From Terrabacter sp. Root85 (GTDB lineage Bacteria; Actinomycetota; Actinomycetes; Actinomycetales; Dermatophilaceae): 64,000 nucleotides of DNA. The translations under genes and the position numbers were made by a program. The notes under the pieces were generated by a model. The model was not told the DNA's origin and searched no databases. It was given only the letters and a program-made list of their open reading frames with translations. Every line of letters starts with the position of its first letter. Positions within the stretch are counted from its first letter, which is position 1. Below are positions 23,254-31,233 of this stretch, piece after piece. Location of the stretch: assembly GCF_001429185.1 (NCBI RefSeq), contig NZ_LMIW01000012.1, positions 186,606 to 250,605 of the forward strand. Direction: 5' to 3'.

Positions 23254-24012
23254 ATGGCAACCTTCGGCTCGACCGACGACCTGCACGGAGCGGAGTTCGT
23301 CGACACGGACCTGCGCGGCGCGCGCTTCGTCGGCGCCGACATCTCCGGCGTCGTCATGCGCGGCGTGCAGGCGGAGGGCGTGGAGATCGATGCGCCGTGG
23401 CTCTTCGACGGCGAGAACGTCCTGCTCGTCAACGGCGTCGACGTGGTCCCGCTCGTCGATGCCGAGCTCAACCGTCGTTTCCCCGGACGTGCCGACCGGC
23501 GGGCGACCGATCCGGAGGGACTCGCCACTGCCTGGGACCGGCTGGAGCGCACCTGGGCCGCCACGCTCGCGCGTGTCGACACCATGCCGTCCGGCACGGT
23601 GGACGTGTCGGTGGCCGGCGAGTGGTCGTTCGCCCAGACGCTGCGGCACCTCGTGCTGGCGACGGACACGTGGCTGCGCAAGGCGATCCTCGGGGAGGAG
23701 CAGCCCTACCACCCCTACGGGTTGATCGACGTTGCGACCGCGGACGACGGCTTCGACGTGACGGTGCTCGCGCAGGACGCACCGTCCTACGGCGAGGTCC
23801 TCGAGGCGCGGGCAGGCCGCGTCGCGATGGTGCGCGACGTCATCGCGGGCGTCACGCCCGAGCTGCTCGCGTCGTCCCGACCGAACCCGCACGACCCCGC
23901 CCACCCCGAGACGGTGCTCTCGTGCCTGCACACGATCCTCGAGGAGGAGTGGGAGCACCACCGCTACGCCGTGCGCGACCTCGACGTCATCGAGGGGAGC
24001 GAGGGCGCCTGA
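23254..24012 (+). CDS. pentapeptide-repeat/DinB-domain fusion protein
   Basis: 252 residues. Residues 9-45 fit A(D/N)LxG-type pentapeptide repeats (GAEFVDTDLRGARFVGADIS). Residues about 90-245 form a DinB/YfiT-like four-helix bundle with metal-binding histidines (LRHLVLATD, EEWEHHRYAVRD). DinB proteins of this class act as thiol-dependent transferases; the substrate here is unknown. GAGGAGAC lies just before the ATG, and a TAGTCT -10 box at 23213-23218. Divergence from the WYL regulator implies local control. Confidence 0.8.
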   Translation: MATFGSTDDLHGAEFVDTDLRGARFVGADISGVVMRGVQAEGVEIDAPWLFDGENVLLVNGVDVVPLVDAELNRRFPGRADRRATDPEGLATAWDRLERTWAATLARVDTMPSGTVDVSVAGEWSFAQTLRHLVLATDTWLRKAILGEEQPYHPYGLIDVATADDGFDVTVLAQDAPSYGEVLEARAGRVAMVRDVIAGVTPELLASSRPNPHDPAHPETVLSCLHTILEEEWEHHRYAVRDLDVIEGSEGA

Positions 24013-24031
24013 CCGGTGGCCCGAGCCGTCG

Positions 24032-24385
24032 TCAGCTGGGCTGCCACAGCTCGATCCTGTTGCCCTCCGGGTCCGTCACCCAGCCGAACCGCCCGACGCC
24101 CGCCAGGTCCTGGCTCTCGGCGTCGACCTCCGCCCCGGCGGCGCGCAGCTGGGCGAGCATGGCGTCCAGGTCGCCGACCCGGACGTTGAGCATCACCTGC
24201 TGGGTACGGGCGCCGAGGTAGTCCGTGTCGGCCGGGAACGCGGCGAACACGGTCGGCCCGGCCTCCTGCTGCCACAGTCCGTTGGCGTCGAAGTCCAGTC
24301 CCAGGACCTCGCGGTACCAGGTGCTGATGGCCGTGGGGTCCGCAGCCCTGAGGAAGTAGCCGCCGATGCCGAGGACGCGTTCCAT
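24032..24385 (-). CDS. VOC-family (glyoxalase-like) protein
   Basis: 117-residue single vicinal-oxygen-chelate domain ending in GWVTDPEGNRIELWQPS, the usual metal-ligand strand; the first-half ligand position is GIGGYFLRA. It lacks some metal ligands of true glyoxalase I, so it may bind rather than convert a small molecule. ATG 24385 is chosen by homology; longer frames are shadows. Convergent with the DinB gene. Confidence 0.78.
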   Translation of the reverse strand: MERVLGIGGYFLRAADPTAISTWYREVLGLDFDANGLWQQEAGPTVFAAFPADTDYLGARTQQVMLNVRVGDLDAMLAQLRAAGAEVDAESQDLAGVGRFGWVTDPEGNRIELWQPS

Positions 24386-24426
24386 GCCGACAGCATGGCA
24401 GGGCCGGCGGTCGTCGGCCCGAGGGC

Positions 24427-24729
24427 CTACGAGGCGATGCGGTCCCGACGGTCGGGACCGGAGCCCCGTGGGGCCGCGCCGGCCTCGGGCGGGCTGATCT
24501 CGGCCCACACGGCATCGAGGGACAGGCCGAGGACCTCGGCGATCGCTGCGATCGTCGGGAAGGCCGGGGTGGCCACGCGGCCGGACTCGATCTTGCGGAG
24601 GGTCTCGGGGGAGATCCGTGCCTCGAGGGCGGTCTCGAGCATCGTGCGATCCCCGCGGGCCCGACGCAGCAGGGAGCCGAGGCGCTGTCCGCGCTCGACC
24701 TCCGCGGGTGTGAGCGGCAGCCTGACCAT
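24427..24729 (-). CDS. XRE-family transcriptional regulator
   Basis: 100 residues with a Cro/CI helix-turn-helix at about 18-75 (LLRRARGDRTMLETALEARISPETLRKIESG, given here only by its ends LLRRARG and KIESG) and a short Pro/Gly/Arg tail. It is divergent from map, with two CCGGGATA direct repeats between. A TAGGAT -10 box lies about 7 nt before the ATG at 24729, so translation is probably leaderless. Confidence 0.85.
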   Translation of the reverse strand: MVRLPLTPAEVERGQRLGSLLRRARGDRTMLETALEARISPETLRKIESGRVATPAFPTIAAIAEVLGLSLDAVWAEISPPEAGAAPRGSGPDRRDRIAS

Positions 24730-24744
24730 GACCACGATCCTAGA

Positions 24745-24766
24745 CCGGGATAACATGGCCGGGATA
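24745..24766. promoter_or_regulatory. two CCGGGATA direct repeats between the XRE regulator and map
   Basis: CCGGGATA occurs at 24745-24752 and 24759-24766, 14 bp apart, within the 75-bp divergent promoter region and directly against the regulator's -10 (TAGGAT on the minus strand). This is a plausible binding site for the XRE protein controlling itself and map. Confidence 0.5.
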
Positions 24767-24804
24767 GTTATTGGTCGCACCGCAGCCGCATCGAAAGGCG
24801 CCGC

Positions 24805-25587
24805 ATGATCGAGATCCTCAGCCCCTCCGAGCTGCCCCGCGCGAGGGCCGCCGGAGCTCTCGTCGCCGACATCCTGCAAGACCTCAAGGGCCGCGCTGCC
24901 GTGGGCACCAACCTCCTGGACATCGACGGCTGGACGAAGGCCATGATCCTCGAGGCGGGAGCCATGTCCTGCTACGTCGACTACGCGCCGTCCTTCGGGC
25001 GGGGCCCGTTCGGCCACTACATCTGCACCTCGGTCAACGACGCCGTGCTCCACGGGCTGCCTCACGACCGGTCGCTCGCCGACGGCGACCTGCTGTCGCT
25101 CGACCTCGCCGTGAACCTGGGCGGGGTCGTCGCCGACTCCGCGATCAGCTTCGTCGTGGGCGGGTCCCGGCCTCCGGAGAGCGTCGCGATGATCGGGGCC
25201 ACCGAGCGTGCGCTCGCCGCCGGCATCGCCGCGGCCGGGCCGGGCGCCCGTGTCGGGGACCTCTCGTATGCCATAGGCTCGGTGCTCTCCGACGCGGGCT
25301 ACCCGATCAACACGCAGTTCGGCGGCCACGGCGTCGGGTCGACGATGCACCAGGACCCGCACGTGTCGAACACCGGCCGCCCGGGCCGCGGCTACACGCT
25401 GCGCCCCGGACTCCTGCTCGCCCTCGAGCCCTGGGTCATGGCCGGCACCGCCGAGCTCGTGACCGATGCCGACGGGTGGACGCTCCGGAGCGCCACCGGC
25501 AGCCACACGGCCCACAGCGAGCACACGATCGCCATCACGGACGACGGCGCCGAGGTCCTCACGATCCCGACGACGGCGCGGCCCTAG
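24805..25587 (+). CDS. map: type I methionine aminopeptidase, regulator-linked paralog
   Basis: 260 residues. Metal ligands are visible in order: Asp in LLSLDLAV, Asp in VVADSAI, His in GGHGVGSTMH, Glu in LALEPW and Glu in THSEHTI (written HSEHTI). It removes N-terminal Met from proteins. The housekeeping map usually sits in the ribosomal secY-adk region; this copy is instead paired divergently with an XRE regulator, so it is probably a conditional second enzyme. Confidence 0.9.
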   Translation: MIEILSPSELPRARAAGALVADILQDLKGRAAVGTNLLDIDGWTKAMILEAGAMSCYVDYAPSFGRGPFGHYICTSVNDAVLHGLPHDRSLADGDLLSLDLAVNLGGVVADSAISFVVGGSRPPESVAMIGATERALAAGIAAAGPGARVGDLSYAIGSVLSDAGYPINTQFGGHGVGSTMHQDPHVSNTGRPGRGYTLRPGLLLALEPWVMAGTAELVTDADGWTLRSATGSHTAHSEHTIAITDDGAEVLTIPTTARP

Positions 25588-25660
25588 TTCCGACCCGCAT
25601 GGACGCGTCGGCGTCCGCGGGACGTCCGCGAGGCGTCCCTCCTGCCGTCGCTGTGCTGTG

Positions 25661-26677
25661 TCAGGAGACGACGACGGCGTCCGGGTTCGTCGTCGTCAGG
25701 CGCATCCGGACCGGGACGACGTCGCCGATCCGTGGGGGAGCGACGCCGGCCGGCAGCACGAGCAGGCTGCACTGCATGTGCGGCGGCTCGGCGAAGCGCG
25801 GCATGACGCCCGACACCGTGAAGGGCGACCGCACCCGGTGCGCTGCCTCGAGCACACCCTCGGTGACGGCGATGGCACGCGACCGTGCCGTGGCGGCCGA
25901 CGACGGGCTCTCCATGGCGACGCCGTGCGACGTGCCGCCGCTGACGACGACGAGGTGGCCCGCGGCGACCGCTCGCTGTCGGTAACCGACTCGCGTGCCC
26001 TTGGTGACGGGGCGCACGTCGAGCACGTGCGCGCGGACCTCGTAGGAGCCGTTGTCGGCGTACCAGAGGTCGGTGCCGATGCGCGGCCGGAACTCGTGCT
26101 CGGGGAAACGCGCTGCGAGAGCGGCGAGCTCGGCTGGCGAGACGTGCGACACGAACCACGTGCGCACGCCGGGGACCGCGGCGATGAAGCGCGAGATCTC
26201 CTCGACGTGGCCGGTCCCGAGCGGCAGGTGCAGCGTGACCCCGACCGCGTCGGCGGCGCCGGCCAGACCGGCCACGTCGGCGACGGGCGTGCCGTAGCGG
26301 TTCATCGACGTCAGGCCCTCGACGACGACCCGTGCGTCCGAAAGCACCTCGCGAAGGCTCCCGAGGTCGGACTCGGTCGTCACGGTGTGCACGACGCGGC
26401 GGTTCGCGAGGTCGGGCAGGTCGGCGTGGACGGCCGCACGGTAGGGCTCCATGACGAGCACGTCACCGCCGAACGCGCCCAGCGCAGAAGGCAGCTCGGC
26501 GTAGGTGCCGATCGCGACCATCGGCACCCCGAGGCGGGCGGCCTCGGCGCAGAGGAGGTCACGACCGAAGCCGTAGCCGTTGCCCTTGACGACGGGGACG
26601 ACGCCGGGGTGCTCGGCGACGAAACGGTCGTGGCCGGCACGCCAGCGCTCACCGTCGACGTGGAGGACGAAGGACAC
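25661..26677 (-). CDS. alanine-racemase-like PLP protein, cell-wall linked
   Basis: 338 residues with a fold-type III PLP barrel: VVPVVKGNGYGFG carries the PLP lysine near residue 30. Downstream GLTSMNRYGTP and HVSPAELAALA occupy the positions of racemase barrel strands, and the C-terminus forms a beta domain (GTRVGYRQRAV). The Tyr-rich catalytic stretch of true Alr is not clear, so substrate and racemase activity are uncertain. It begins 6 bases after the femX gene on the same strand, suggesting a shared role in peptidoglycan amino acids. Confidence 0.75.
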   Translation of the reverse strand: MSFVLHVDGERWRAGHDRFVAEHPGVVPVVKGNGYGFGRDLLCAEAARLGVPMVAIGTYAELPSALGAFGGDVLVMEPYRAAVHADLPDLANRRVVHTVTTESDLGSLREVLSDARVVVEGLTSMNRYGTPVADVAGLAGAADAVGVTLHLPLGTGHVEEISRFIAAVPGVRTWFVSHVSPAELAALAARFPEHEFRPRIGTDLWYADNGSYEVRAHVLDVRPVTKGTRVGYRQRAVAAGHLVVVSGGTSHGVAMESPSSAATARSRAIAVTEGVLEAAHRVRSPFTVSGVMPRFAEPPHMQCSLLVLPAGVAPPRIGDVVPVRMRLTTTNPDAVVVS

Positions 26678-26683
26678 GGCCGA

Positions 26684-27802
26684 TCACCGCCGCTTCATGT
26701 AGAGGTCGAAAGCCTTGTAGAGCAAGCGGTTCAGCGGCAGGTCCCACTCGCCGGCCAGCCGCACGGCCTCGCCACCGGTGCCGACCTTGAAGCGGATGAG
26801 CCCGATGTGCGCGTTGGCCTCGTCGACGGTGTTGGTGATGCCGCGCAGGTCGTACACGCCGGCGCCGGCTGCGATCGAGTCCTGCATCATCCGCCACTGG
26901 ATGGCCGTCGAGCCCTGCAGCTCTCGCTTGGCCGAGGTCGACGCGCCGTAGGAGTACCAGGCGTGCTCTCCGACCCGGATGAAGATCGTCGCCGCGAGGA
27001 CGTCGCCCTCGTGCTCGGCGAGGTAGACGCGGATCCGCTCGGGGTCCTCGGCCGACAGCGCGGCGTACATCTGCTCGAAGTAGGCGAGACCACGCGGCGT
27101 GAAGCGGTCGCGCTCGGCCGTCTCGACGTAGGTGCGGTGGAAGGCCGGCAGGTCGGAGGCGTCCCCGACCCGGACCGTGACGCCGTTCTTCGCGGTCTTC
27201 TTGATGTTGCGGCGCCACAGCTGGTTCATGCCGGCGAGCACGTCGGCCTCGGTGCGGCCCGCGAGCGGCACCTGGAAGACGTACTCCGGCTGACCGGCGG
27301 CGAAGCCGTCGTCGGGGCTGAGGTGGCGGAAGCCCAGCCGTTGCAGCTCGGCGACGACCGCTGTGCCCACCGGCTCGACGACGTCGGGCGTCGCGTCGTC
27401 GTAGCGGCGGATGTCCGGGTCGCCGATGGCCGCCTTGATCGTGGCCGTGCGCCAGCGGTGCGTCGCCACGGGCGGCCCGAGCCTCAGCGCGAAGGCACCC
27501 TTGGCCTTGAGGTGGTCGCGGAGCGCGCGGAGCAGCTCGACGAGACGCGGTGAGGCCCAGTCGATGCACGGACCCTCGGGCACGTAGGCCAGCGACTGCT
27601 TCAGGCGTGGGAGCGAGCGGTGCAGCACGAGCGCGGCGCCGACCATCTCCTCGCCCTCGAACCAGCCGACCGACTCGGCGCGCCACTCCTTCTTGACGTC
27701 GGCCCAGGCCGGCGTCTGGAGGAAGCTCGCCGAGGGCTGGGATCGCAGCCAGGCGAGGTGCTCGGCTGCGGAGATGTCACGAACGGAGATGGGCGCGTTC
27801 AC
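26684..27802 (-). CDS. FemX/FemAB-family peptidoglycan bridge aminoacyltransferase
   Basis: 372 residues. Two GNAT-like lobes are visible (FLQTPAWADVKKEWRAE near residue 30; QYRMMQ-like IQWRMMQDSIAAGAGVYDLRG, cited here as DSIAAGAGVYDLRG, near 305). It uses aminoacyl-tRNA to build the interpeptide bridge of the wall. IRFKVGTGGEAV and EWDLPLNRLLYKAFDLYM are typical C-terminal FemX features. Co-transcribed with the racemase-like gene after a long intergenic hairpin. Confidence 0.9.
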   Translation of the reverse strand: MNAPISVRDISAAEHLAWLRSQPSASFLQTPAWADVKKEWRAESVGWFEGEEMVGAALVLHRSLPRLKQSLAYVPEGPCIDWASPRLVELLRALRDHLKAKGAFALRLGPPVATHRWRTATIKAAIGDPDIRRYDDATPDVVEPVGTAVVAELQRLGFRHLSPDDGFAAGQPEYVFQVPLAGRTEADVLAGMNQLWRRNIKKTAKNGVTVRVGDASDLPAFHRTYVETAERDRFTPRGLAYFEQMYAALSAEDPERIRVYLAEHEGDVLAATIFIRVGEHAWYSYGASTSAKRELQGSTAIQWRMMQDSIAAGAGVYDLRGITNTVDEANAHIGLIRFKVGTGGEAVRLAGEWDLPLNRLLYKAFDLYMKRR

Positions 27803-27856
27803 GCTGGCTCACGCTACCCGAGCGCGGCGGGTCACCCGACACGCCTCGCCCGCCGG

Positions 27857-27916
27857 ACGGCATACGCCCTCTGCGACCCGCCGGGCACGCCCGGACCGAC
27901 CGAGGACGTATGCCGT
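27857..27916. terminator. nested inverted repeat after the GH63 gene
   Basis: ACGGCATACG at 27857-27866 and CGTATGCCGT at 27907-27916 are perfect 10-bp arms 40 bases apart; inside lies CCGGGC-AC-GCCCGG (27881-27894). Placed between the GH63 stop and the femX start on the same strand, it probably ends GH63 transcription. The outer arms carry the window's recurring GTATGCC word. Confidence 0.55.
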
Positions 27917-27921
27917 GTCGC

Positions 27922-30624
27922 TCAGGCCCAGCCCATGGTGCGCGGGTCGGGGGGCAGCCGCGGGTTGAGCAGGTGCGCGACGAGGGCGGTCCACCCGGTC
28001 TGGTGCGTCGCGCCGAGGCCCTCGCCGGTGTCGCCGTCGAAGTACTCCGAGAACGTCGGGTGCGCTGACCACAGCGGGTCCGGCGAGGACTCGATGCGTT
28101 TGCCGTCGGAGGGGCGGCGGCCGTCGACGGGGCGGAAGAGCGCCGTCAGGCCGCCGTCGATGACGTCGGCCGCCTCGTCGAGCGTGCGCCAGTCGCCCGA
28201 GCCGGTCGGGATCTCGATCCGGAAGTCGTCGCCGAAGTAGCGGCCGTAGGTGCGCAGCTTGTCCGCGAGCAGCACGTTCGTGGGGAACCAGACCGGCCCG
28301 CGCCAGTTGGAGTTGCCGCCGAACATGCCGGTGCGCGACTCGCCCGGCTCGTACTCGATCGAGACGGTCTCGCTGCCGAGCGTCGCCGTCACGGCCTGGC
28401 GCGTCGCGGCGGACAGCGACCGGATCCCGTAGGGGGACAAGAACTCCTCCGAGTCGAACATCCGCTCGAGGATGCGGCGCAGGCGCTTCGGCGGCACGAG
28501 CGTGAGCAGCATCTTGCCGTCCTCGCGGGCGAGCATCGGCTTGACGAGCTCGGGCCGGCGCTGCTGGAGCCACTGGAAGCGGCTCGTCACGTCGGGGCAC
28601 TCGTCGACGACCCACGAGGGGATCTCCGTCGCACCGAGGATCGGCAGCAGGCCGACCATCGAGCGCACCCGCATGTGCGGCGCGCGCCCGTCGGGCTGCA
28701 CGAGGACGTCGTAGTAGAAGCCGTCCTCCTCGTGCCACAGCGACTTGTCGCTGGACCCGAAGTGCCGCATCGCCTGGGCGATCGAGAGGAAGTGCTCGAG
28801 GAACTTCGTCGCGACGTCGTCCCACGCCTTGTCGGTGCGCGCGAGCTCGAGGGCGATCTTGAGCATCTGCTGGCAGTAGAAGGCCATCCAGCTCGTCGCG
28901 TCGGACTGCTCGAGGCGGAAGCCCGGCGGCAGGGGAGCGGAGCGGTTGAACAGGCCGATGTTGTCCATCCCGAGGAAGCCGCCCTCGAAGAGGTTGGAAC
29001 CGTTGGCGTCCTTGCGGTTGACCCACCACGCGAAGTTGAGCAGCAGCTTGGTGAAGACGCGGACGAGGAACTCGCGGTCCCGGTAGCCGTCGATGCGGTA
29101 GACGTGCCAGGCCGCCCACGCGTGGACCGGCGGGTTGACGTCGCCGAACTCCCACTCGTACGCCGGGAGCTGGCCGTTCGGGTGCATGGCCCACTCGCGG
29201 CACATGAGGAGCAGCTGCTCCTTGGCGAACTCCGGGTCGACGTGGGCGAGCGGGATCGTGTGGAACGCGAGGTCCCACGCCGCGAACCACGGGTACTCCC
29301 ACTCGTCGGGCATCGAGATGATGTCGGCGAGGGCGAGGTGCTTCCAGTGCTCGTTGCGGCCCTTCCTGCGCGACTCGGCCACCGCCGGGCCGACGGGGTC
29401 GCCGTCGACCCACTGGCGCACGTCGTAGCGGTAGAGCTGCTTGCCCCAGAGGAGGCCGGCGTACGCCCGGCGCGCGACGTGGCGGTCGGCCTCGTCGAGA
29501 GAGGCGTCGATGACGTGCCCGTAGAACTCGTCGGCCTCGGCCGACCGGGAGCCGAGCACCTCCTCGAACGGCTCGCCGAACCACTCGATCCCGGGGTCGC
29601 CGGTCGCGAGGCGCAGGTCGACCGTGACGGTCTCACCCGGCTCGACGGCGTCGAACCGGTACCAGAACGAGCACTTGCTGCCGTAGCCGCCGGGGTTGAC
29701 GGCCTGGGTGCGGCCGTGGACGACCCGCTCGTTGATCGAGTCCTTCGGGTAGAGCGACTGGTTCGCGAGCGCCCGGTCGCCGAAGACGTGCCGGGCGTTC
29801 GTCTCGTTGTCGCAGAAGAGCGTCGTGGGGGAGCCGGACGCCGCAAGGACGTAGCGGCCGAGGAAGCCGTGCGTCACCTCGGCGGCGCGGTAGCCACGCG
29901 TCGGGCGACCGTTGCGGCGGATCTCGCGCAGCTCGGTGACGCGGTCGTCGACGCCCCAGGACCAGGTGTTGCGCAGCCAGATCGTCGGCAGCACGTGGAG
30001 CGGCGCGGCAGCCGGCCCGTGGTTGGTCGCCGAGATCCGGATGCACATGTCGTCGGGCCCGGCCTTGGCATACGTCATCGTGACGTCGAAGAACTCGTGG
30101 TCGTCGAGGATGCCCGTGTCGCCGAGCTCGAACTCCCTTTCGTCGCGGGTGCGCTCGCGGTTCTCGCGCCGCAGCTGCTCGTAGGGGAACTCGGCCTGCG
30201 GGTAGCGGTAGAGCCACTGCATCCACGAGTGCGTCGGGGTGCCGTCGAGGGCCCACCAGTACTCCTTGGCGTCCTCGCCGTGGTTGCCCTCCTCGTTCGT
30301 CAGGCCGAAGAGGCGCTCCTTGAGGATCGGGTCCTTGCCGTTCCACAGGGCGACGGAGAAGTTGAGGAAGCCGAAGCGGTCGCTGATGCCTCCGAGCCCG
30401 TCCTCGCCCCAGCGGTAGGCGCGCGACACGGCCTGGTCGAAGGGGAACTCCGACCACGCCTTGCCCTCGGCCGAGTAGTCCTCGCGGACCGTGCCCCACT
30501 GCCGGCCGGAGAGGTAGGGGCCCCAGAGGCGCCACGGGGCGTCGTGGCCGGGGGAGTCGATGAGCCGCGCGTGCTCCGCACTGAGCGGTTCACCCGGGGG
30601 CAGGGGGCTGTTCATGGGGAACAT
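27922..30624 (-). CDS. GH63-family glycoside hydrolase (glucosidase)
   Basis: About 900 residues, homologous to bacterial members of family GH63 (mannosyl-oligosaccharide glucosidase-like). Conserved pieces are EGNHGEDAKEYWWALDGTPT near residue 115, EWEYPWFAAWDLAFHTIPLA (an (alpha/alpha)6-barrel acid region), SNWRGPVWFPTNVLL, and a late EYFDGDTGEGLGATHQTGWTA with catalytic Glu/Asp. No signal peptide is seen, so it is probably cytoplasmic, acting on alpha-glucosides such as glucosylglycerate-type compounds; substrate not determinable. ATG 30624 has no clear ribosome site; a second in-frame ATG lies 3 codons on. Confidence 0.87.
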   Translation of the reverse strand: MFPMNSPLPPGEPLSAEHARLIDSPGHDAPWRLWGPYLSGRQWGTVREDYSAEGKAWSEFPFDQAVSRAYRWGEDGLGGISDRFGFLNFSVALWNGKDPILKERLFGLTNEEGNHGEDAKEYWWALDGTPTHSWMQWLYRYPQAEFPYEQLRRENRERTRDEREFELGDTGILDDHEFFDVTMTYAKAGPDDMCIRISATNHGPAAAPLHVLPTIWLRNTWSWGVDDRVTELREIRRNGRPTRGYRAAEVTHGFLGRYVLAASGSPTTLFCDNETNARHVFGDRALANQSLYPKDSINERVVHGRTQAVNPGGYGSKCSFWYRFDAVEPGETVTVDLRLATGDPGIEWFGEPFEEVLGSRSAEADEFYGHVIDASLDEADRHVARRAYAGLLWGKQLYRYDVRQWVDGDPVGPAVAESRRKGRNEHWKHLALADIISMPDEWEYPWFAAWDLAFHTIPLAHVDPEFAKEQLLLMCREWAMHPNGQLPAYEWEFGDVNPPVHAWAAWHVYRIDGYRDREFLVRVFTKLLLNFAWWVNRKDANGSNLFEGGFLGMDNIGLFNRSAPLPPGFRLEQSDATSWMAFYCQQMLKIALELARTDKAWDDVATKFLEHFLSIAQAMRHFGSSDKSLWHEEDGFYYDVLVQPDGRAPHMRVRSMVGLLPILGATEIPSWVVDECPDVTSRFQWLQQRRPELVKPMLAREDGKMLLTLVPPKRLRRILERMFDSEEFLSPYGIRSLSAATRQAVTATLGSETVSIEYEPGESRTGMFGGNSNWRGPVWFPTNVLLADKLRTYGRYFGDDFRIEIPTGSGDWRTLDEAADVIDGGLTALFRPVDGRRPSDGKRIESSPDPLWSAHPTFSEYFDGDTGEGLGATHQTGWTALVAHLLNPRLPPDPRTMGWA

Positions 30625-30660
30625 CGTGCTGCATCGATGTGTCTCCCGCGTTACGCCCCC

Positions 30661-31176
30661 TCACTCGCGCAGCGGCGCCAGCAGGCGGTGGGGCTCCCGG
30701 AGCCTCGCGGACAGCGGGTTGGCGGGCGGGTCCGTGCCGGCTCCCGGTCCGGGCCGGGTCTCGAGCTCGGCCGCGGGTGGTGTCGTTCCGCAGACGGGGC
30801 AGCGACCGAACACGTCGACGTCGGCGTCGCAGGGCACGTGGCGGAAGAGCCGCCGCGGCCCCCGCGTGGACGTCGTGGCGTCCCCCCAGCGCATGAGGGC
30901 GTGGACGGCCGGCCAGAGCGCCTCGCCGGAGGGGGTGAGGACGTATGCGTCGTGTCCGCCGTGCATCCGGCGCTCGAGGACGCCGGCCTCGACGAGCGAT
31001 CCGAGCCGTTGGCTGAGGACCGCCTTGGAGATGTCGAGGCGGCGCCGGAAGTCGCTGAAACGGGTGACGCCGAGGAAGGCGTCGCGCACGAGCAGCAGCG
31101 ACCACCGCTCGCCGACGACCTCGAGTGCCTTGGCGAGCGAGCAGTCCTGTCCGCTGTAGTCCGTCCCGAGTGCCAT
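30661..31176 (-). CDS. HxlR-family transcriptional regulator
   Basis: 171 residues: HxlR winged helix (about 8-100, with QDCSLAKALEVVGERWSLLL at the start and FSDFRRRLDISKAVLSQRL as recognition region) and a C-terminal extension with three Cys (C-x9-C-P-x2-C), a probable zinc knuckle. It diverges from an MFS pump across a perfect palindrome, implying it controls both. ATG 31176 is set by homology; the very long frame upstream is a shadow of the MFS gene. Confidence 0.9.
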   Translation of the reverse strand: MALGTDYSGQDCSLAKALEVVGERWSLLLVRDAFLGVTRFSDFRRRLDISKAVLSQRLGSLVEAGVLERRMHGGHDAYVLTPSGEALWPAVHALMRWGDATTSTRGPRRLFRHVPCDADVDVFGRCPVCGTTPPAAELETRPGPGAGTDPPANPLSARLREPHRLLAPLRE

Positions 31177-31192
31177 GGAATGAAGGTACGCC

Positions 31193-31213
31193 TTGGTCTG
31201 TTCAACAGACCAA
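31193..31213. promoter_or_regulatory. palindromic operator, HxlR/MFS divergent promoter
   Basis: TTGGTCTGTT at 31193-31202 and AACAGACCAA at 31204-31213 are perfect 10-bp arms around a single C. It is AT-richer than its surroundings and lies 16 bases before the HxlR start and 20 before the MFS start, an ideal place for a dimeric repressor acting on both genes. A TACCTT -10 candidate for HxlR lies at 31186-31191. Confidence 0.75.
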
Positions 31214-31233
31214 TCGAGACCATGGAGGACGTC

